Below, piece after piece: positions 31,601 to 45,000 of a stretch of 64,000 nucleotides of DNA. The DNA lies in contig NC_054875.1 of assembly GCF_018320785.1 (NCBI RefSeq), positions 30,261,157 to 30,325,156 of the forward strand, read 5' to 3'. The translations under genes were made by a program, and so were the position numbers. The notes under the pieces are model-generated. The model had not been told where the DNA came from. It searched no databases and saw only the letters and a program-made list of their open reading frames with translations. Within the stretch, counting starts at the first letter, position 1; each line of letters begins with the position of its first letter. The DNA comes from Cheilinus undulatus. Its lineage: Eukaryota > Chordata > Actinopteri > Labriformes > Labridae.

Positions 31601-33376
31601 ACCCTGTGAAACAGAATTAAATCATCTTTACACCAATACAGCACCCATACATCAGGGACTTTCAGGTTTGTGACATTTTTCTCCATCAATTAAAAGGCAA
31701 GGCCAATTAAGTATTGATTTCGGTGTGTCAACACCTCTATGAGCATGAACTTTCCAACTCATTTACAGTAAACACTGGCACAAAATTACCCTACTTTCCC
31801 CTTCCTGCTGCAATAAATACTCACAAATGCACCAGCCTTGAAAAGAGATATTAATATATGTGATCTGTTGTCAGGTTTGAAGAAAATTTTATGTACAATA
31901 AATAATCAAATATGCTATTTTGATCTTCTAATGAATGGTTGATTTAACTTTCTGATCATTAAGTTGTACTTTAGTTTGGAATGCTCTTAATTTTATTGAG
32001 TGATTTCTGATTTCTACTTCATTTTCACCATTTAGTTTAGGCTACATAAAAGAAAGAATATACGTGCAAAACAATTTAACAGCACAACGTATGGAATCCA
32101 AAATGATTAAAATAATAGATTCAATAAACAACTCAAACAAATTCAGTTATAATTGAACTATAAGATTGCTTTATTGCAGTTTTGAGTATCTAACAAGCTG
32201 CCTGTCTTTTAACCATCCTTGTTCAGCCTGCATGATACCTTGTGTGAATTCTGGGTGTGACTTCTTATGCCTTCTATCACTGAATATGGACCCAACATTT
32301 TCCAAAGTAACTAGACACTAATCCTGATCATCAAGGTGAATCAGAGATAACAACAAAAAGCTGTTACACCTCTGTTACAACTCAAATGGGAAATTGTGAT
32401 TATTCCTCTGCCTTTTATTTTGAAGGGATGGGAGGACAAAGGGCCTCAGGTATTGTACCCTAGCATACTTAACATGTTTAGCTCTGTATTGGTATTTACA
32501 CCAAATAAAGGTGTTCAGTTTTGTTAAAGATGACAGGACATGGCCTTATACACTTTAAAGTATCCCTGGAGGAGCCTTAACATCACTAAACATTGGTTAT
32601 AGTTTCAGGGTGTGCTGTTAGCTGCTGGTTAACAGTGTATCCTACTTTGAAGTACATGCACAGAGCTCGAGGTGAATTCCTCTCTAAATAACTGCCTATA
32701 GTGGTTAGCCACTTTGGTTAGCCGCTGGTGGAAATTTGTTCCTACGTCTGCTACCATCACTGGAAGCTTTGTCCATCAAATCTACAATAGCACACCCAGG
32801 AATAAGGTGAATAAAGATGAAAATATCCAGTACTGATCTATGGATCAGGCTTTTCAAAGCAATGTAAAAGTATGATATAATTGTTATTTTCCTTCGATGC
32901 TACAAGTCATTTTCTCCTTACCTCATGTCTGTTTTGCAGTCAGCCTTGTGCTTTAATGAATTCAGCCTGAACTCTGGGTGTGCAGTTTACCAAGGGAATT
33001 TCACTGCTGATGCCTTAAAAAAGAGAGGTAATAAAGTAAACTGCCCTTAATGTAAATCCAAAAATCTTCTGATAAGTGGTGATACAAAGTTGAAAAGCTT
33101 GCAGAATGGTCTACCTGATGTTTGTTCCTCTAAACAGAGAGAAAAAAAACTGAAAAACACACACATGCTAAGGGGAAAGAAAAACATCTCGTGTTACATA
33201 ATGTTTGCTCTTGCCTTAAAGCTGTAAATGACACTTTTTACCCAATTAGAGAAAAATATTCCCCCAATGTAACTTAAATGTTCTTCCTCCTGTGTTGTTT
33301 TGATTGTAGATAGTTGCTGACAAGACCAGGCCAACACACTCAGCACAAGTAGTACTGACACGAAAAGAGCGAAAAC
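25601..33376 (-). CDS. Single-domain transmembrane protein tyrosine phosphatase (5' end unresolved)
   Basis: Removes phosphate from phosphotyrosine. Exons, 5' to 3': 33376-33242, 33129-33115 (15 nt), 33013-32991 (23 nt), 31603-31504, 31421-31331, 31242-31166, 31069-30935, 29110-28988, 28739-28579, 28451-28316, 25971-25910, 25811-25601 (TGA). All have AG/GT borders and phases agree: 422 residues. The first exon codes a membrane segment ([17 protein letters not shown]). Then come [11 protein letters not shown], the pTyr loop [42 protein letters not shown], the WPD loop WPDRGVP, the catalytic P-loop [10 protein letters not shown] (split over two exons) and the Q-loop EQYIFIHQC. One catalytic domain only, then a Gln/His/Ser-rich tail. 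Nearest families by memory: receptor types PTPRV/PTPRB/PTPRJ. No start Met or ectodomain was found upstream. Intron 29111-30934 holds a tandem repeat. Confidence 0.87.
26300..28180. other. Phosphatase intron content, no gene seen
   Basis: The intron 25972-28315 is AT-rich. The stretch 26880-27770 looks like old interspersed repeat: T-run at 27234-27251, and texture such as TGTTTGGGGCCCATACACC. I could not assign a family. Short frames there carry no recognisable domain. Confidence 0.5.
29225..29340. repeat. Teleost interspersed repeat fragment
   Basis: Holds GTCCAGGGTGCACCCTGCCT and CACCCAATGACAGCTGGGAT followed by AGGCTCCAGC. This string is very widespread in fish genomes. Only a short fragment is present, in the phosphatase intron 29111-30934. 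Confidence 0.55.
30095..30650. repeat. Degenerate TTTTTGCCACTTTTAACC tandem repeat
   Basis: About 550 bases in which TTTTTGCCACTTT or close variants recur roughly every 20-40 bases (for example 30121, 30148, 30184, 30312, 30342, 30448 and 30536), alternating with AACCATTTTT and CCCATTTTT. Units are too diverged for a fixed period by eye. Located in the phosphatase intron 29111-30934. Confidence 0.75.
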
Positions 33377-33439
33377 CTGCCCCAACAGGTTTTTAAACCA
33401 CAAACACCAAGAGGAAGACAAACCACGGTCACAGAAGCT

Positions 33440-35880
33440 TCAGTGCCATATGTTTGTTTCAGGATTACCTTTTTAAATGCTGCTGTGTTGGTTAAAGATG
33501 GCCAGACACTGAAGTAAAAGAGTCCGAGGCTGCACTGCTCCAAGCCATCTTAAAGTTGTCTGGTTATAATTAAAGACTTTTTTTCTCTTTCCACAGAAGA
33601 GTACGTGTAATGGGTGGAGACAGTGGGTGGAGAGAGGAACTCTTAAGCTCTGGGAGGGATGTCAGGATCTGATGGCCTCACCTTTTCTGTCTGCACTCTG
33701 CAGTCTGCACACCTTGAGAGAAGTATTTTCCACTGCCTTTTCAGTCCATGTAACACTGGAGCCCTTCTCATTCTTGAATCAAATTCAACTCATATTCACG
33801 CTTTTATTTATTTATTTATCTATCTATGATAATTTTTTTTCTAAATGCTGGATGTTGACTCCAGGTTCCATTTTAGAGCTTAACTTTTTAGTAATCAGTG
33901 AGTTTAAAGTACCTTTGAGGTAAGTAGTTTGTTGGCGTTTTCACACATGTACAAAACTAATGAAAATTTCCCCCATTTTTTTAGGTGAGTTGCTTGTGTG
34001 AATGCAGCACTACCATTTTTTTTAACCCCAGCTTTCCTCATTCTTATCCTGCAAACCCCTCTTTTAAAATTTACGTGTGAATTTGGGGGAAGGAAATAGG
34101 AGATTTTCTGGAAAAAATTACTACAAGTGGGGAAAAGTTATTCATTTTGTACTGCTTTGATCTTTGTGCACATTGTTTTGAGCTTCATATTACATTTAGC
34201 ATTGACATAAAGGCAAAAAACATCTTTGCGTCAGTCTCTATCTCGTTGTCTGCCATCTTGGATTTCATGAATGTCTTTTTTAAGACATGTCTTACGTCCC
34301 CCTCCAATCCCAGAAGGAAACCGTTTTGCTGTGAGGCAGTGGTGTCGTGGCTCCTGAGGAAGTGGTCTCAAGTTTGTTTGTTTTTTCTTTTTCTGAGCGA
34401 ACAATACAACAAAGGATAAAACAGCCATATAAAACTACTCTTGCACACCTCATATATGCCTTTTATATTGAATGTTTTACCCTTTTATTGATTTGTTTTT
34501 TATAAAAGAAAGAAAGAAAAACCCTTTCATATCAAAGTGAAAACATATTTCTACAAAGTAATACCAAATAAAAATATATAATGTAAGATAAGTGACTGCA
34601 TGAATATTCTCCTCCTTCAAGTCAGTATTTAGTAGATGCGACTTTGGCTGCAGTCACAGCACTGAGTCTGTGTGGATATGAAATCACATATTTAATATGA
34701 CATATTTTTTTAACTGACATTACTTTGAAGTCTGTTTTCACTTTGACATTATCATGAGTGTTTTTGTAAGAAGAAAAAAGAAAAATAAATTATATTAACC
34801 ATCAGTCAAAAGGGCAACACATTTATCAGCACAGTACACTGCCCATTAACTTCTACTGTTGTGAGATATCCAAGAGGACCTGCCCTGCTCTTCCTCTGAT
34901 TGGCTCATCCTGATATTTTTACTAGGCCAAACAATGAAGGTGATAAAAAGTACCAACCAGTGAGATGTAGGGTAGAGTCAGTCATGTTTTCGCCATCCTA
35001 CGAAAGAAAAATGCTGAAATGATGTGCATCAGAAGGGACAGAGAGGTGGATATACATTTTGGAGACTAAAAAATAATCGGGTGAACTTTATAGGCTATAT
35101 CCACATATAACCTGCACTACTCCCTGCAGGGAGGAACATGTGGGAATCTTCTAGATATCATCAGTAATCTGTAAAAATTGTTATGGGTTAGAGCTGAAAC
35201 AGAGAATGACTCAGAGGCTCAAGTTTTGTGTTTAAAAAAACACTGTTTGAGGGGGAAATTAGACTAGAAAAAGATAAAATTATTTGTTTGCATCATAGCT
35301 AACATTTTCTTGTCTGGTAAATGTCAATTATTTTTTAAAGTCTTCATTAGCGTAAGACAGAATTTTTGAGCAGTTTTTGTGCTCTGACATTTTTATATCA
35401 TCGAAGGGACATTTTCAAAAAACACTACTATTGCTGGACAACACTATAACTGTGGGTAAGTCTGTTATAACCAGCGGGCTTTTAACATCTGTATTATGTC
35501 ATTTCAGTTCTCAATTTTCCGCCAAAATTGAGTTTGAACTGCGCCATCATTTGGCCAAGAATATTTCCCACATAACGAAGGCTCAACTTAACTTCAAAGG
35601 TAAACTGGTCGCAGGACATACTGTGAGGGAAACTGCGCCTGCGCATCCGCAGGAGGACAGCCTGACTGTTTTCGGTTTTGATAAGTTTTATGACAGCCTC
35701 ATCTGATTGGGTGACCGTTGAAAGGGGAAGTAAAACTATGTTGCCTTGTTTTTCAGCGTGAATCAGCCGAGTACAGACGTTGTCGCACGGCAACGTTTCA
35801 TATTTATCTGCAGGGAACCTTTCAAACTTGTCAAGGTGGAACCCGTGGAGAAAAAAAAAACAACAACGAGGGGGACAAAA
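33440..35880. other. Spacer between phosphatase and pphln1
   Basis: Should hold the missing 5' end of the phosphatase if the assembly is right. On the minus strand I see no signal peptide, no fibronectin type III exon and no convincing in-frame ATG. A possible first exon reading SLGLFYFSVWPSLTNTAAFK ends at a good donor (AAAAAG|GTAATC, donor G near 33469), but it has no ATG and its frame starts after a TAA. It also contains a Tc1-like remnant at 34500-34770. Confidence 0.5.
34500..34770. mobile_element. Tc1-like remnant
   Basis: Holds TAATGTAAGATAAGTGACTG, CATGAATATTCTCCTCC, TTTGGCTGCAGTCACAGCAC and TGACATTACTTTGAAGTCTG. These match terminal parts of the elements at 50275, 58600 and 61160. 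No transposase frame. Confidence 0.6.
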
Positions 35881-36002
35881 ATGCAAACATTTAGCTTTCC
35901 AGAACGACGGTAATTTGAGAGGTCGCACGCGCTTCCTGGTCCGTTGAACTCGAGACAGAAACAAAGTCCGCGTGCAAGTTAAACAGAGCCAAACAGACAG
36001 AA
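35880..36002 (+). promoter_or_regulatory. pphln1: pphln1 5' UTR / proximal promoter
   Basis: Locally CpG-rich sequence (AACGACGG, CGCACGCGC, GTCCGCGTGC) directly before the first coding exon, with an ETS-like CGCTTCCTGG near 35928. The transcription start is not determined. Confidence 0.5.
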
Positions 36003-39000
36003 ATGGATCATACATCCACGCAGGACGCACACCAAAGCAAGGTAAAGAGGGTTTCATGGGTTAAAGGGCTGCCGAGGCAATGTCAGTTGTCTCCGAGGGT
36101 CAGTGAGCTAAATGATTGACAGTCAGTTGGCCCGCCCCCTTCTCTGACCGTTGAAATATACTTAAATTCAGCTAAATCATTAACTAAGCGCAAGACAGGG
36201 ACAGTAAAAGTAGTTCATTAATCATAATGAGTTTCAAAGATCACAGCACACATTAAAGGAGCAGAACTGGAGATTTAAAGGCACGTAAGATACACGGTAC
36301 ACGCTATAAATACAGGAAATAATTTTAAGCCCTGCACACTTCGAGCTCGAGCTACATGTCGCTGTGGTTTTTCTTATATTTTTTTCAGTTTTTATTCATA
36401 TTTTTAAAAATCTAGTACAGAATGTGAACAGAGAAAATTTTGATTGCTTGTTGTGTCTGCCTCACAACCCAAGCCAAAGTAGCTATTTTTCCAAATATTT
36501 TATTTCGCTTTTAAATAACTGGATAAAGAAGTTACAGATCATTTTAAATGCTAGCAGTGATTTTCTAATAACATGACTGTTTTGCTCTGGTAGTATCATA
36601 TATATATTTCCAGTACGGAAACACAATAATAACTGCAAATAAATTGTTACTTTCTCCTTTCAGGGCTCCTTGTCTCGGCACAGAGAACATAGCGATGAGG
36701 CTTTGGACATGAGGCCCACTGACAGCTCAGTGCCTCCCTCCCAGGTACCTCTCTGCTTTTTTATCAGAAGACCTCGATGTACAGCTCATTGCAATCTGTT
36801 TTAGTTTGACAAAATTGTTTTCCCCTGTTGATTCAGGATGAAAAAAGGGTGATCAGAAGAGTACGAAGTCCATCCAGACCAAGGGCGTGGCAGTCCAATT
36901 CTTACAAGCCAAAATTTGGAGGGCGATACTACAAACCTCGGTAAAGTACAAGTAGACTACAGGTAGCTTAACATAACCATCTTCTGTCTAGTTAAATACC
37001 TACTACATATCTGAGAAAAGGAAAAGGTTAAGAGCTTTCTGGCTCCAACAAGCTTTTTTCTTCCTCTCAATTCAAATGCTGCAGTCTTCCAAGAGACGAC
37101 AACTCATTCTACAAACCTGGCTTTAGCTACCACAAGTACCACCACTCCTCTCATCGGGGTTACTTTCCACGAAGAGATTATCTCAAGCCTAAACCTTACC
37201 ACCCTGAACTGAGGGAGCGGGAGCGAGAGAGGGAGAATGAGCGGTACGAGCAAAAAAAGAGTGCTGAAGGGGATTCGCCTCCAAAACAAAACAGTAAGTT
37301 AATGTTAGCATTAGCAGTCTGTAAAAACACAAATACAAAAGCAATTATTACACACAAACATCTCTTTTGAATCACTGGGAGATTTATGAAGAAAATTGGG
37401 TCTTTATGGCATATAAAGATGTTCCCTGTAGTGGAGGACGTGAAAGAAGAAATGAAAGTGCTCTGCAGAGACCTGACATTAACAATATCCATTATCATTT
37501 GCTTTAGATATGATGGTCTCTAGTCTCCTCACATTTGCTCTCATAATCCTGTTCAGTTGCAGTGACAGTAAAGTTGATCCCAGATTTTTTACTTGACTTT
37601 TTCACCTTTAGTCATGTGCACAATCAATGCAAAATACACAAACACTTGGCAGCGCAATAAAACAAACAACTGAAATGTTTGAGGACTTAAGAAATGCAAA
37701 TTCAAAAGACATGACAACCTTGTAATGTTTAAGGTGAAGATTGCAAAAGTTATTCTTGAAATGTTGCTGTGTGGCACCACTTAAACTTCTTACAAAAATC
37801 ATGTTTTTCTGGCATACTAAAAAAGGAGTAAATTTTGGCATGTTTTAATGGAAAATAACACATTTTAATAAATGAATTAATTAATGCTGAACTGAATTAT
37901 AAATGCTGAAATGCTAAAAAAAAGCTTGTGCTTTTTTCTGTTTGGACATATCAAAGTCTATTGTTGAGAACATACTGTGCTGTTAAGTTAGTTCTCAATA
38001 CAGTTGGTCCAGACTTTCTAAAATAGCATATTACACATTATGCATCACCAAGTGCTAACAGTCTTACAGCTATCTACAGCTTCAATCATGCAGAAATCAG
38101 AATAGTAGTTTGTCCTTTTGTGTGCTGCTTCTGCCTATTTAATAACCCATTTGTCTGTAAAGAATAACAGATGATCTGACCTTTACACCTCTGTATTCTG
38201 CCGACATTCTGACAACAAACTGGGCGGATGCATCTAGTTTTAAATCAGCTAGTTTGGCATGCATAGTGACACAACTGTCGGTTTACCTTCTGCTGGTATG
38301 CAGCCACCTGCTCAGAAGTAGGAAAGTAAAAGAAACAGTACAGATGCTTCTGGGATTTTCTGTTTTTGTTATGAAAATAAGGAGAGGGATAAACTGCAAC
38401 CTTTTCTCCAGCTTTGCATTACTTTTAATGAAAAAAGTAGCTCAAAGACACATTGTTTGGATGCAAACCTAACATGCTATGTTACTCCTTAGAACAAAAA
38501 TGTGATGTAAATACTCCAACACTATTTATTACTGAGTCCTGAAAATGCTGTAAGGCAGTTATTGAGTGCAGGTTTAGCTCATTTTCACCGTTTCTCTCTG
38601 AATACTAAGCCAATCTCCTTCTGCTTGAAGCTTTATCCCCCAAACTTTTCATTGTTTTGCATAATCATCAGTGTTGGGTAATTATTAAAAAAGTGATGCA
38701 TCACACATTATTAGTTACTTTTTTTTTTCCAAAGTAATGCAATTTGTTACTGAATTCCACAAAACTGAAAGTAACTTTGGTAGAATTCAAGTTACATTAC
38801 TTTTGCATTACTCTATAACATCACTTAAGGTGCAAAGTCATGTCACTGGCAATTAAAAATATAAACTTTTGCCAACTTTAGCACAAATCCTTATTCAAAT
38901 AAGGAGGAATGAGACCAGACATCTCTGTGATGTTTTTTACATATATAAAAGGCAACAGCAGGGTGGTAGAATTCATCCCAAACAGCACTTGAGTCACGTG

Positions 39001-42000
39001 CACAACAGTGAAGAGTTGTTTCTGGCCTGGCCACAGTTTACAGTCACATTTTGTCCTTTAGAGGAACCAATTTCAAGTAGCGTGCAAATCACCAAGCCTT
39101 AAAGATATTTTGATATCTTTGAACCACTCTGACATTTTTGTCTTCCTCTTCCATGGACTCGAGCCAGCAAGTAAGGCCAGACAAGTGTTGCATAAGCTTG
39201 AACGGAAAGGACACTTGATTTGTTTTTTTGCACATTTGTTTTGCAGATAGATAAGGAGCTTATAGTAACACAAGTAGTGGGGATGTTTAATTAGCAATGG
39301 TAATATTACAGAAAGTAACAATAATAATGCCATACCTTTATTTATTTATTTATTTAATATAAGTTTATTTCATTTAACAACCAAGCAAAACAATTACATG
39401 TGATTAAAGGTACATGCCTATGACCCCCAAAATAAATAACAGTCCCAGAGAGTGGGGACCCCCCCTGGGGGTGGTTAAAGCAAAGTTACACTTAGCCGTT
39501 CACATTCAAGAATAAAATACAGGTGCCCCTCACAATTGGAATATCATGTAAAAGTTATTTTTTCCCGTGATTTACTTCAGAAAGTTAAACATACATACAT
39601 TCTAGATTTATCTCAGACAAAGTGAAATATTTTTTGTTTTGATCTTGATGATTACAACTTACAGCTCATAAAATAAAAAATCCACTATCTTGAAATATTA
39701 GAATGTTGTGAAAAAGTTAAATTTGCAAAGATTTCTTGAGCCTTTATTCTCGCACTCTGGTTCAGTACACACAACTGCAATCATGGGGAAGACTGCTGAC
39801 ATGACAAATGTCCAGGTACCTTTGGCAGTGTGGGCAGGTGCCAAGTCCTGCTGGAAAATGAAATCAGCATCTCCATAAAGCTTGTCAGCAGAAGGAAGCA
39901 TGAAGTGCTCTAAAATGTCCTGGTAAATGGCTGCGTTGACTGTGGACTTCAGAAAATACAGTGGACCAACACCCGCAGATGCCATGGCAGCCCAAATCAT
40001 CACTGACTGTGGAAACTTCACACTGGACTTCAAGCAACGTGGATTCTGTGCCTCTCCACTCTTCTTGTCAAGAGGAAGATGAGAGACACCAGACCCAACA
40101 ATGCAGATGACCTGAAGGCTACTATCAAAGCGACCTGGGCTTCCATTACACCTGAGCAGTGCCACAGGCTGATTGCCTCCATGCCACGCTGCATTGATGC
40201 AATAATTCATGCAAAAGGAGGCCCAACCGAGTATTGAGTGCATAAAAATCAACATACTTTGCAGAAGCCAGACATTTCTGTGTAAAACATCCTTTTTTTA
40301 TTGATCTTATGTAATATTCTAATTGTTTGAGACACTGAATTTTGGGTTTTCTTATCTGTAAGTCATAATCATCAACATTTCATGAAATAAAGGCTTGAAA
40401 TATTTCACTCTATGTGTAACAAGTATATAATATATGGGTTTCACTTTCAGAAAAGAGTGACAAAATCTATAGAACTTTTTCATGATATTCTATTTTTTTG
40501 AGATGCACCTGTATAGTACCATTTATCTTGTAAGTCCTCCATTATCCTTATGCAATTCATACAATGTCCATTGGGTGGCAGTATAGGCAAGCTGAAGCAC
40601 TCATGCACATTTTCATGCACACTTTGCATTACAAATATATTTTGAGGGCATTTGCTCATCGTGGTATCTGCTGGTTGATAGGTAGTCACTCTGTGGTAGC
40701 AACAAACCAGTGTTACATAACGCTGATCACAAAGAAGCTTTTATCCATGGATTATGTCAACGTTCTCACAAGAGAATTAATAGTAGCCCGGGCGTTGTAT
40801 ACAATATGCCTCATTTAAAGTGTGTAATTTAGCAACATGAGGATAATTTTCATACTTGAGAATTACCTCATCCTTTGTGAGTGGAAGGAGAAAACAAGGA
40901 TTAAATATTTGTTACGAATATGTTTCCTTGGTTTGAAACTAGCTGTGAAGTCCCTGTTTTTGTTCTTTTCCTGGAAATAAAGGGCCGTGTTGCTGTGTTG
41001 TTTTTGACGACTGAGCTGTTGGTACTGTATGTTTTTATCTTCTTGCACTCAGGCACTGTATGTGTGCGCACACTGCAGCACTGTGGAGGTGTGTGTTTGT
41101 GTATGTGTGAGTGTGGAACAGGTTTTTTGTGTGCCTGAGTGATGGTGCGATGATGGTGACTCATCGCTGATTTGTGTGTATAAGAGAGTGAGAGAAAAGG
41201 AGAGGAAGAGGAAAAAAAGAGAGGGAGAGACTCGCCACCAGTATATAATGCTACATGAGAAAACTATGGTTTCACACTCAACAAAACAACGCTGTAATCC
41301 CAAATATCAGCACATCCTGGTTAAAGATGTATTGATTTTAAGCCCTGAAAAGATTTCTCTAACGTAAGGCTGTGGCGATAGGGGTAATTAGGAGGGTTTG
41401 AACACTGGTGGTGACCTAAGGATGCACCTATAGGTACCTATAGGTATGGTTTAAAGAAAGAAGGCCCTCTACTGTCTATAAATTGCTCTGGATGCTCACA
41501 GAATCCTGTTGTTGTACTGATGTGAGATTTGTCTGTTTTCCAGCTTCCAGACCTTTCTTACCAAGGACCTCTTCCAGCAGAGACAAGGACACACAGTTCA
41601 GTGTAAGTTCACAAGCTGCTCAACAACTGCTCTGCTTTCCCTTCTGGTTTTCCTTTTTTGCCATAAAATGTGGAAAAAATACAACAAGGATGTACCAGTT
41701 TGTCTAAAAAGACCTAGTGTCATGATTTACAAAATAGTGCTAATGTTGCTTTTGGCAGCATTTTTGAAATTTTTATTCTCATTAGTAAAAGAAACATTTG
41801 AATATGATAGCGGTTTTGATTGAATACGATTATCCATCATTAGTGACAATACAAATAGAAAAAGATTTTCTATAAAAACTGCAAATGGCAACTGTTTTAA
41901 TTTGATGGTTTTTAATTGTTTCTACCCTGTGGATGCTTTTCTTGTTTGTTCATTAGAAGACACAGACTGAGACTTAATGCAAACAGCCCAGGTGCTGCAA

Positions 42001-45000
42001 AAGAGCTGAAATCAGATGATCGCACACATTTCTTGGCTGACCTAAAGCAGAGCAGCACATGATGAATCACAGCTGGTCTCTGCTGCAGTGTGGATAAAGT
42101 GAAACCAAGGAGAAAATATCGAAAAATGAATTCCTCATATCAAGTTTTCAGTATTCTTTCGAGTGATAAGCCAGAAATTGAAGACGAGGGCTTTCTAAAT
42201 AATGGTTAAGGTTTAAATGGTTTGTTAAGACACTGGATCAGTATTTCCTAATTCTGCTTTTTCATAATGTTTATTATTACATCAGTAACACTAACCAAAC
42301 CAAATCTGTAGCATGATTAACACTTATAAAGGCGGCGTATAAGAGTTTCAGTGTGTTTGAAACAATAGAGTTAGTTTAAAATACTTCCACAATTAAGAAT
42401 ATTACCCAAAATATAACCAGAATAAGCAATCCCTCAGTGTAGTAATTAAGCTTTTTTATTGTGATATTTTCTAACAAGATTCTTTATTTATGCTCCATAT
42501 ATCAAATCCTGCTTGCTGATTGCTAATTAAGGAATTATAAGCCCCCCCCCCAAATATCTATTTAGCAAAATCCATTTTGTTTCCGCTCCCCTCAAGTAAT
42601 GAGAAATAGAAAACTGCTCTCTGAAAAGGCAAGCAAGACTGACATAGAATGTCAATTTCCACATCGAACATGGATGTTGGATCTTCATTTGGTGTTGTGT
42701 TTTTGAGCCGCTAGAATGGAAAGAGACTATTCATTCTCAGTTTTTGTTTAAACCAACATCAGAGGTATAGTGTGGTGATAAAAGTATTTTCACCACACTA
42801 TACTCCCTGATTGTTTATTTTCTTGCATATGTGTCACACAAACATGTTTCAGATCATAAAACTCATTTTAATAATAGACAAAAATAACCTGAGTAAATAC
42901 AAAATAGTGATTGCCCCCACTTGTTAAATCATAAATTAAAAGTGATTAACCATGTTTTTTAGAAAGCTGAGTTCAATTTCACTAGTGCCAATCAGGCCTG
43001 ATTACTTCCAGACCTGTTGAATCAAGAAATCACTTAACCTGTCTGACAATGTGAAGTAGGCTTAAAGATCTCAAAACACATCAACACATCATGATGCCAT
43101 CTAGAAAAATTCAAAGAAAAAATTAGATACAAAGTCATTGACATCTATCAGTCTGGAAAGGGTTACAGAGCCATTTCTAAGGCTTTGTCAGTCCATCAAA
43201 CCATGGAGAGAGCCACTCTCCACAAACTGAGAAAACCCGGAACAACAGCGAACCTTCCCAGGAGTGGCAGGCCAACCAAAATTACTTTGAGAGTGCATCG
43301 ACGACTCATCCAGGAGGTCACAAAATAACCCAGAACAATATCTAAAGATCTGCAGGCCTAACTTAACTCAGTCAAGGTCAGTGTTTATGATTGAACAATA
43401 AGAAAGAGACTAGGAAAAATTGGCACCCATGGGAGAGTTCCAAGGTGAAAACCACTGCTGACCAAAAAAAAAAAAAAAAAAAATTCCTAAGGTCTCACGT
43501 TTACCAAAATCATCTTGTTGATCCTCAAGACTTATGGGAAAATAATTTGTGGTTTCACAAGATAAAAATTGACTTTTTTGAAGGTTTCTGTCTCATTCCA
43601 TCAGACGTAAAACTAACATAGAATTTCATTAAACAAATATCATACCAACAGTCAGACATGGTGGATGGTCTGGGGCTCTTTTTCCTGCTTCAGGACCTGG
43701 ACCACTTGCCATACTTGTTGGAACCATGAATTCTTATTTCTACCAGAACTTTTGAAGGAGAATGTCTTTCCAGTTCAACTTGGGTTATGCAGCAGGACGA
43801 TGATCTGAAAGTAGCTTTGGATTTAAAGCTCATAGCTGAAAGTACCTGTTACATCTGGACAAAACATGATTCAAGCAGTAATAGTAAATGAAAATACAAG
43901 AATAACAGTCTGAAAAATTAAAGCACTGAAAGGTGCTAAGATCTTTTAACAGCTGAGAGGTATTATTATTTTTACTGATTGTTTTTAGATGTAGATTTTA
44001 GCAACTTTAATAGGAAGTCATGGATATTTAATCTAATTCAATTAAAAAAAGATACTAGTGGTTTTCGTCTTCATGACGTAATGGTAGCCAGGAATACTGA
44101 TTAATCAGTGGCTGGTTTTCACTTTTTACTTTCTTTTTTTGGCCAAGAAAAGATGAATTATATTGACCATGATTGATCCCCCAAATCAGTAAAAGGGTGA
44201 AACATCCAAGGAGGTGAATATGTTTTATTGGTACTGTATCTGTAAAAACACGCATATATGTGTTTGTCATTTACATTTTTAAGATACAAATGGAAGATGT
44301 ATTTTCAAAGTCTGATTTAAAGATGTAATGAATAGAAATGCACCACATTGAAATGCAAAAAAGGAACATGTAACCTGTTGTAAGAGAGCCAAAATAATTG
44401 ATTTTGGTGTTATAACCCTATGTCTAGGCAAATACAGTAGCTAATCATAGTTGTTATTTTGGAGTTACTCATGGGTGAGTTACTCAAGTTTTTCAAAGTG
44501 AGATATAAATCATTATAAATTATTTCTAAGTCTTTTGTGAAGTTACAGGAAGATTACTGCTTGTCTTTTGTTGCTTAACATCCCTTTACTTTGCATGTTT
44601 TGTACTTCAATGCATATGCAGTTGGGACAAATTCTGAATTTATTATTCCCTCGCCTCAGTGTTACAAGCAGACATGTGGAGCTTCACTTTAGTCATTAGC
44701 AGCTCAGTCATCATCAGTGTTTGCACCCATGTTTTTGGCCAGCTGTCTGATAAATGCCTTCCAACTTTTGTCTCGTTTTTCCTTTTTTGCAGGTTTTCCA
44801 CAGTGACAGGAACCAAAGCAAGGAGAAAGATCACAGAGGGAGCAGGAGCAGTGAGAGAGAACGGAGCAGGGAGAGGGATCTCCCCACGTCGACTGCCAGC
44901 CAGACTATGGCACGAGACCGAGCCATCCAGCAGAAGAGGAGGGAAATAGACGAGGTAGAGGAGTCTCATTACACAGACGCACTCATATCTAGGGAGAAGG

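Noticed and set aside
33340-33543. Minus-strand frame as the phosphatase N-terminus (MEQC start)
   Set aside because: The first codon is TTG, not ATG, and an in-frame TAA lies just before it. The 33421 frame also begins at TTG. They were not used to define a start.
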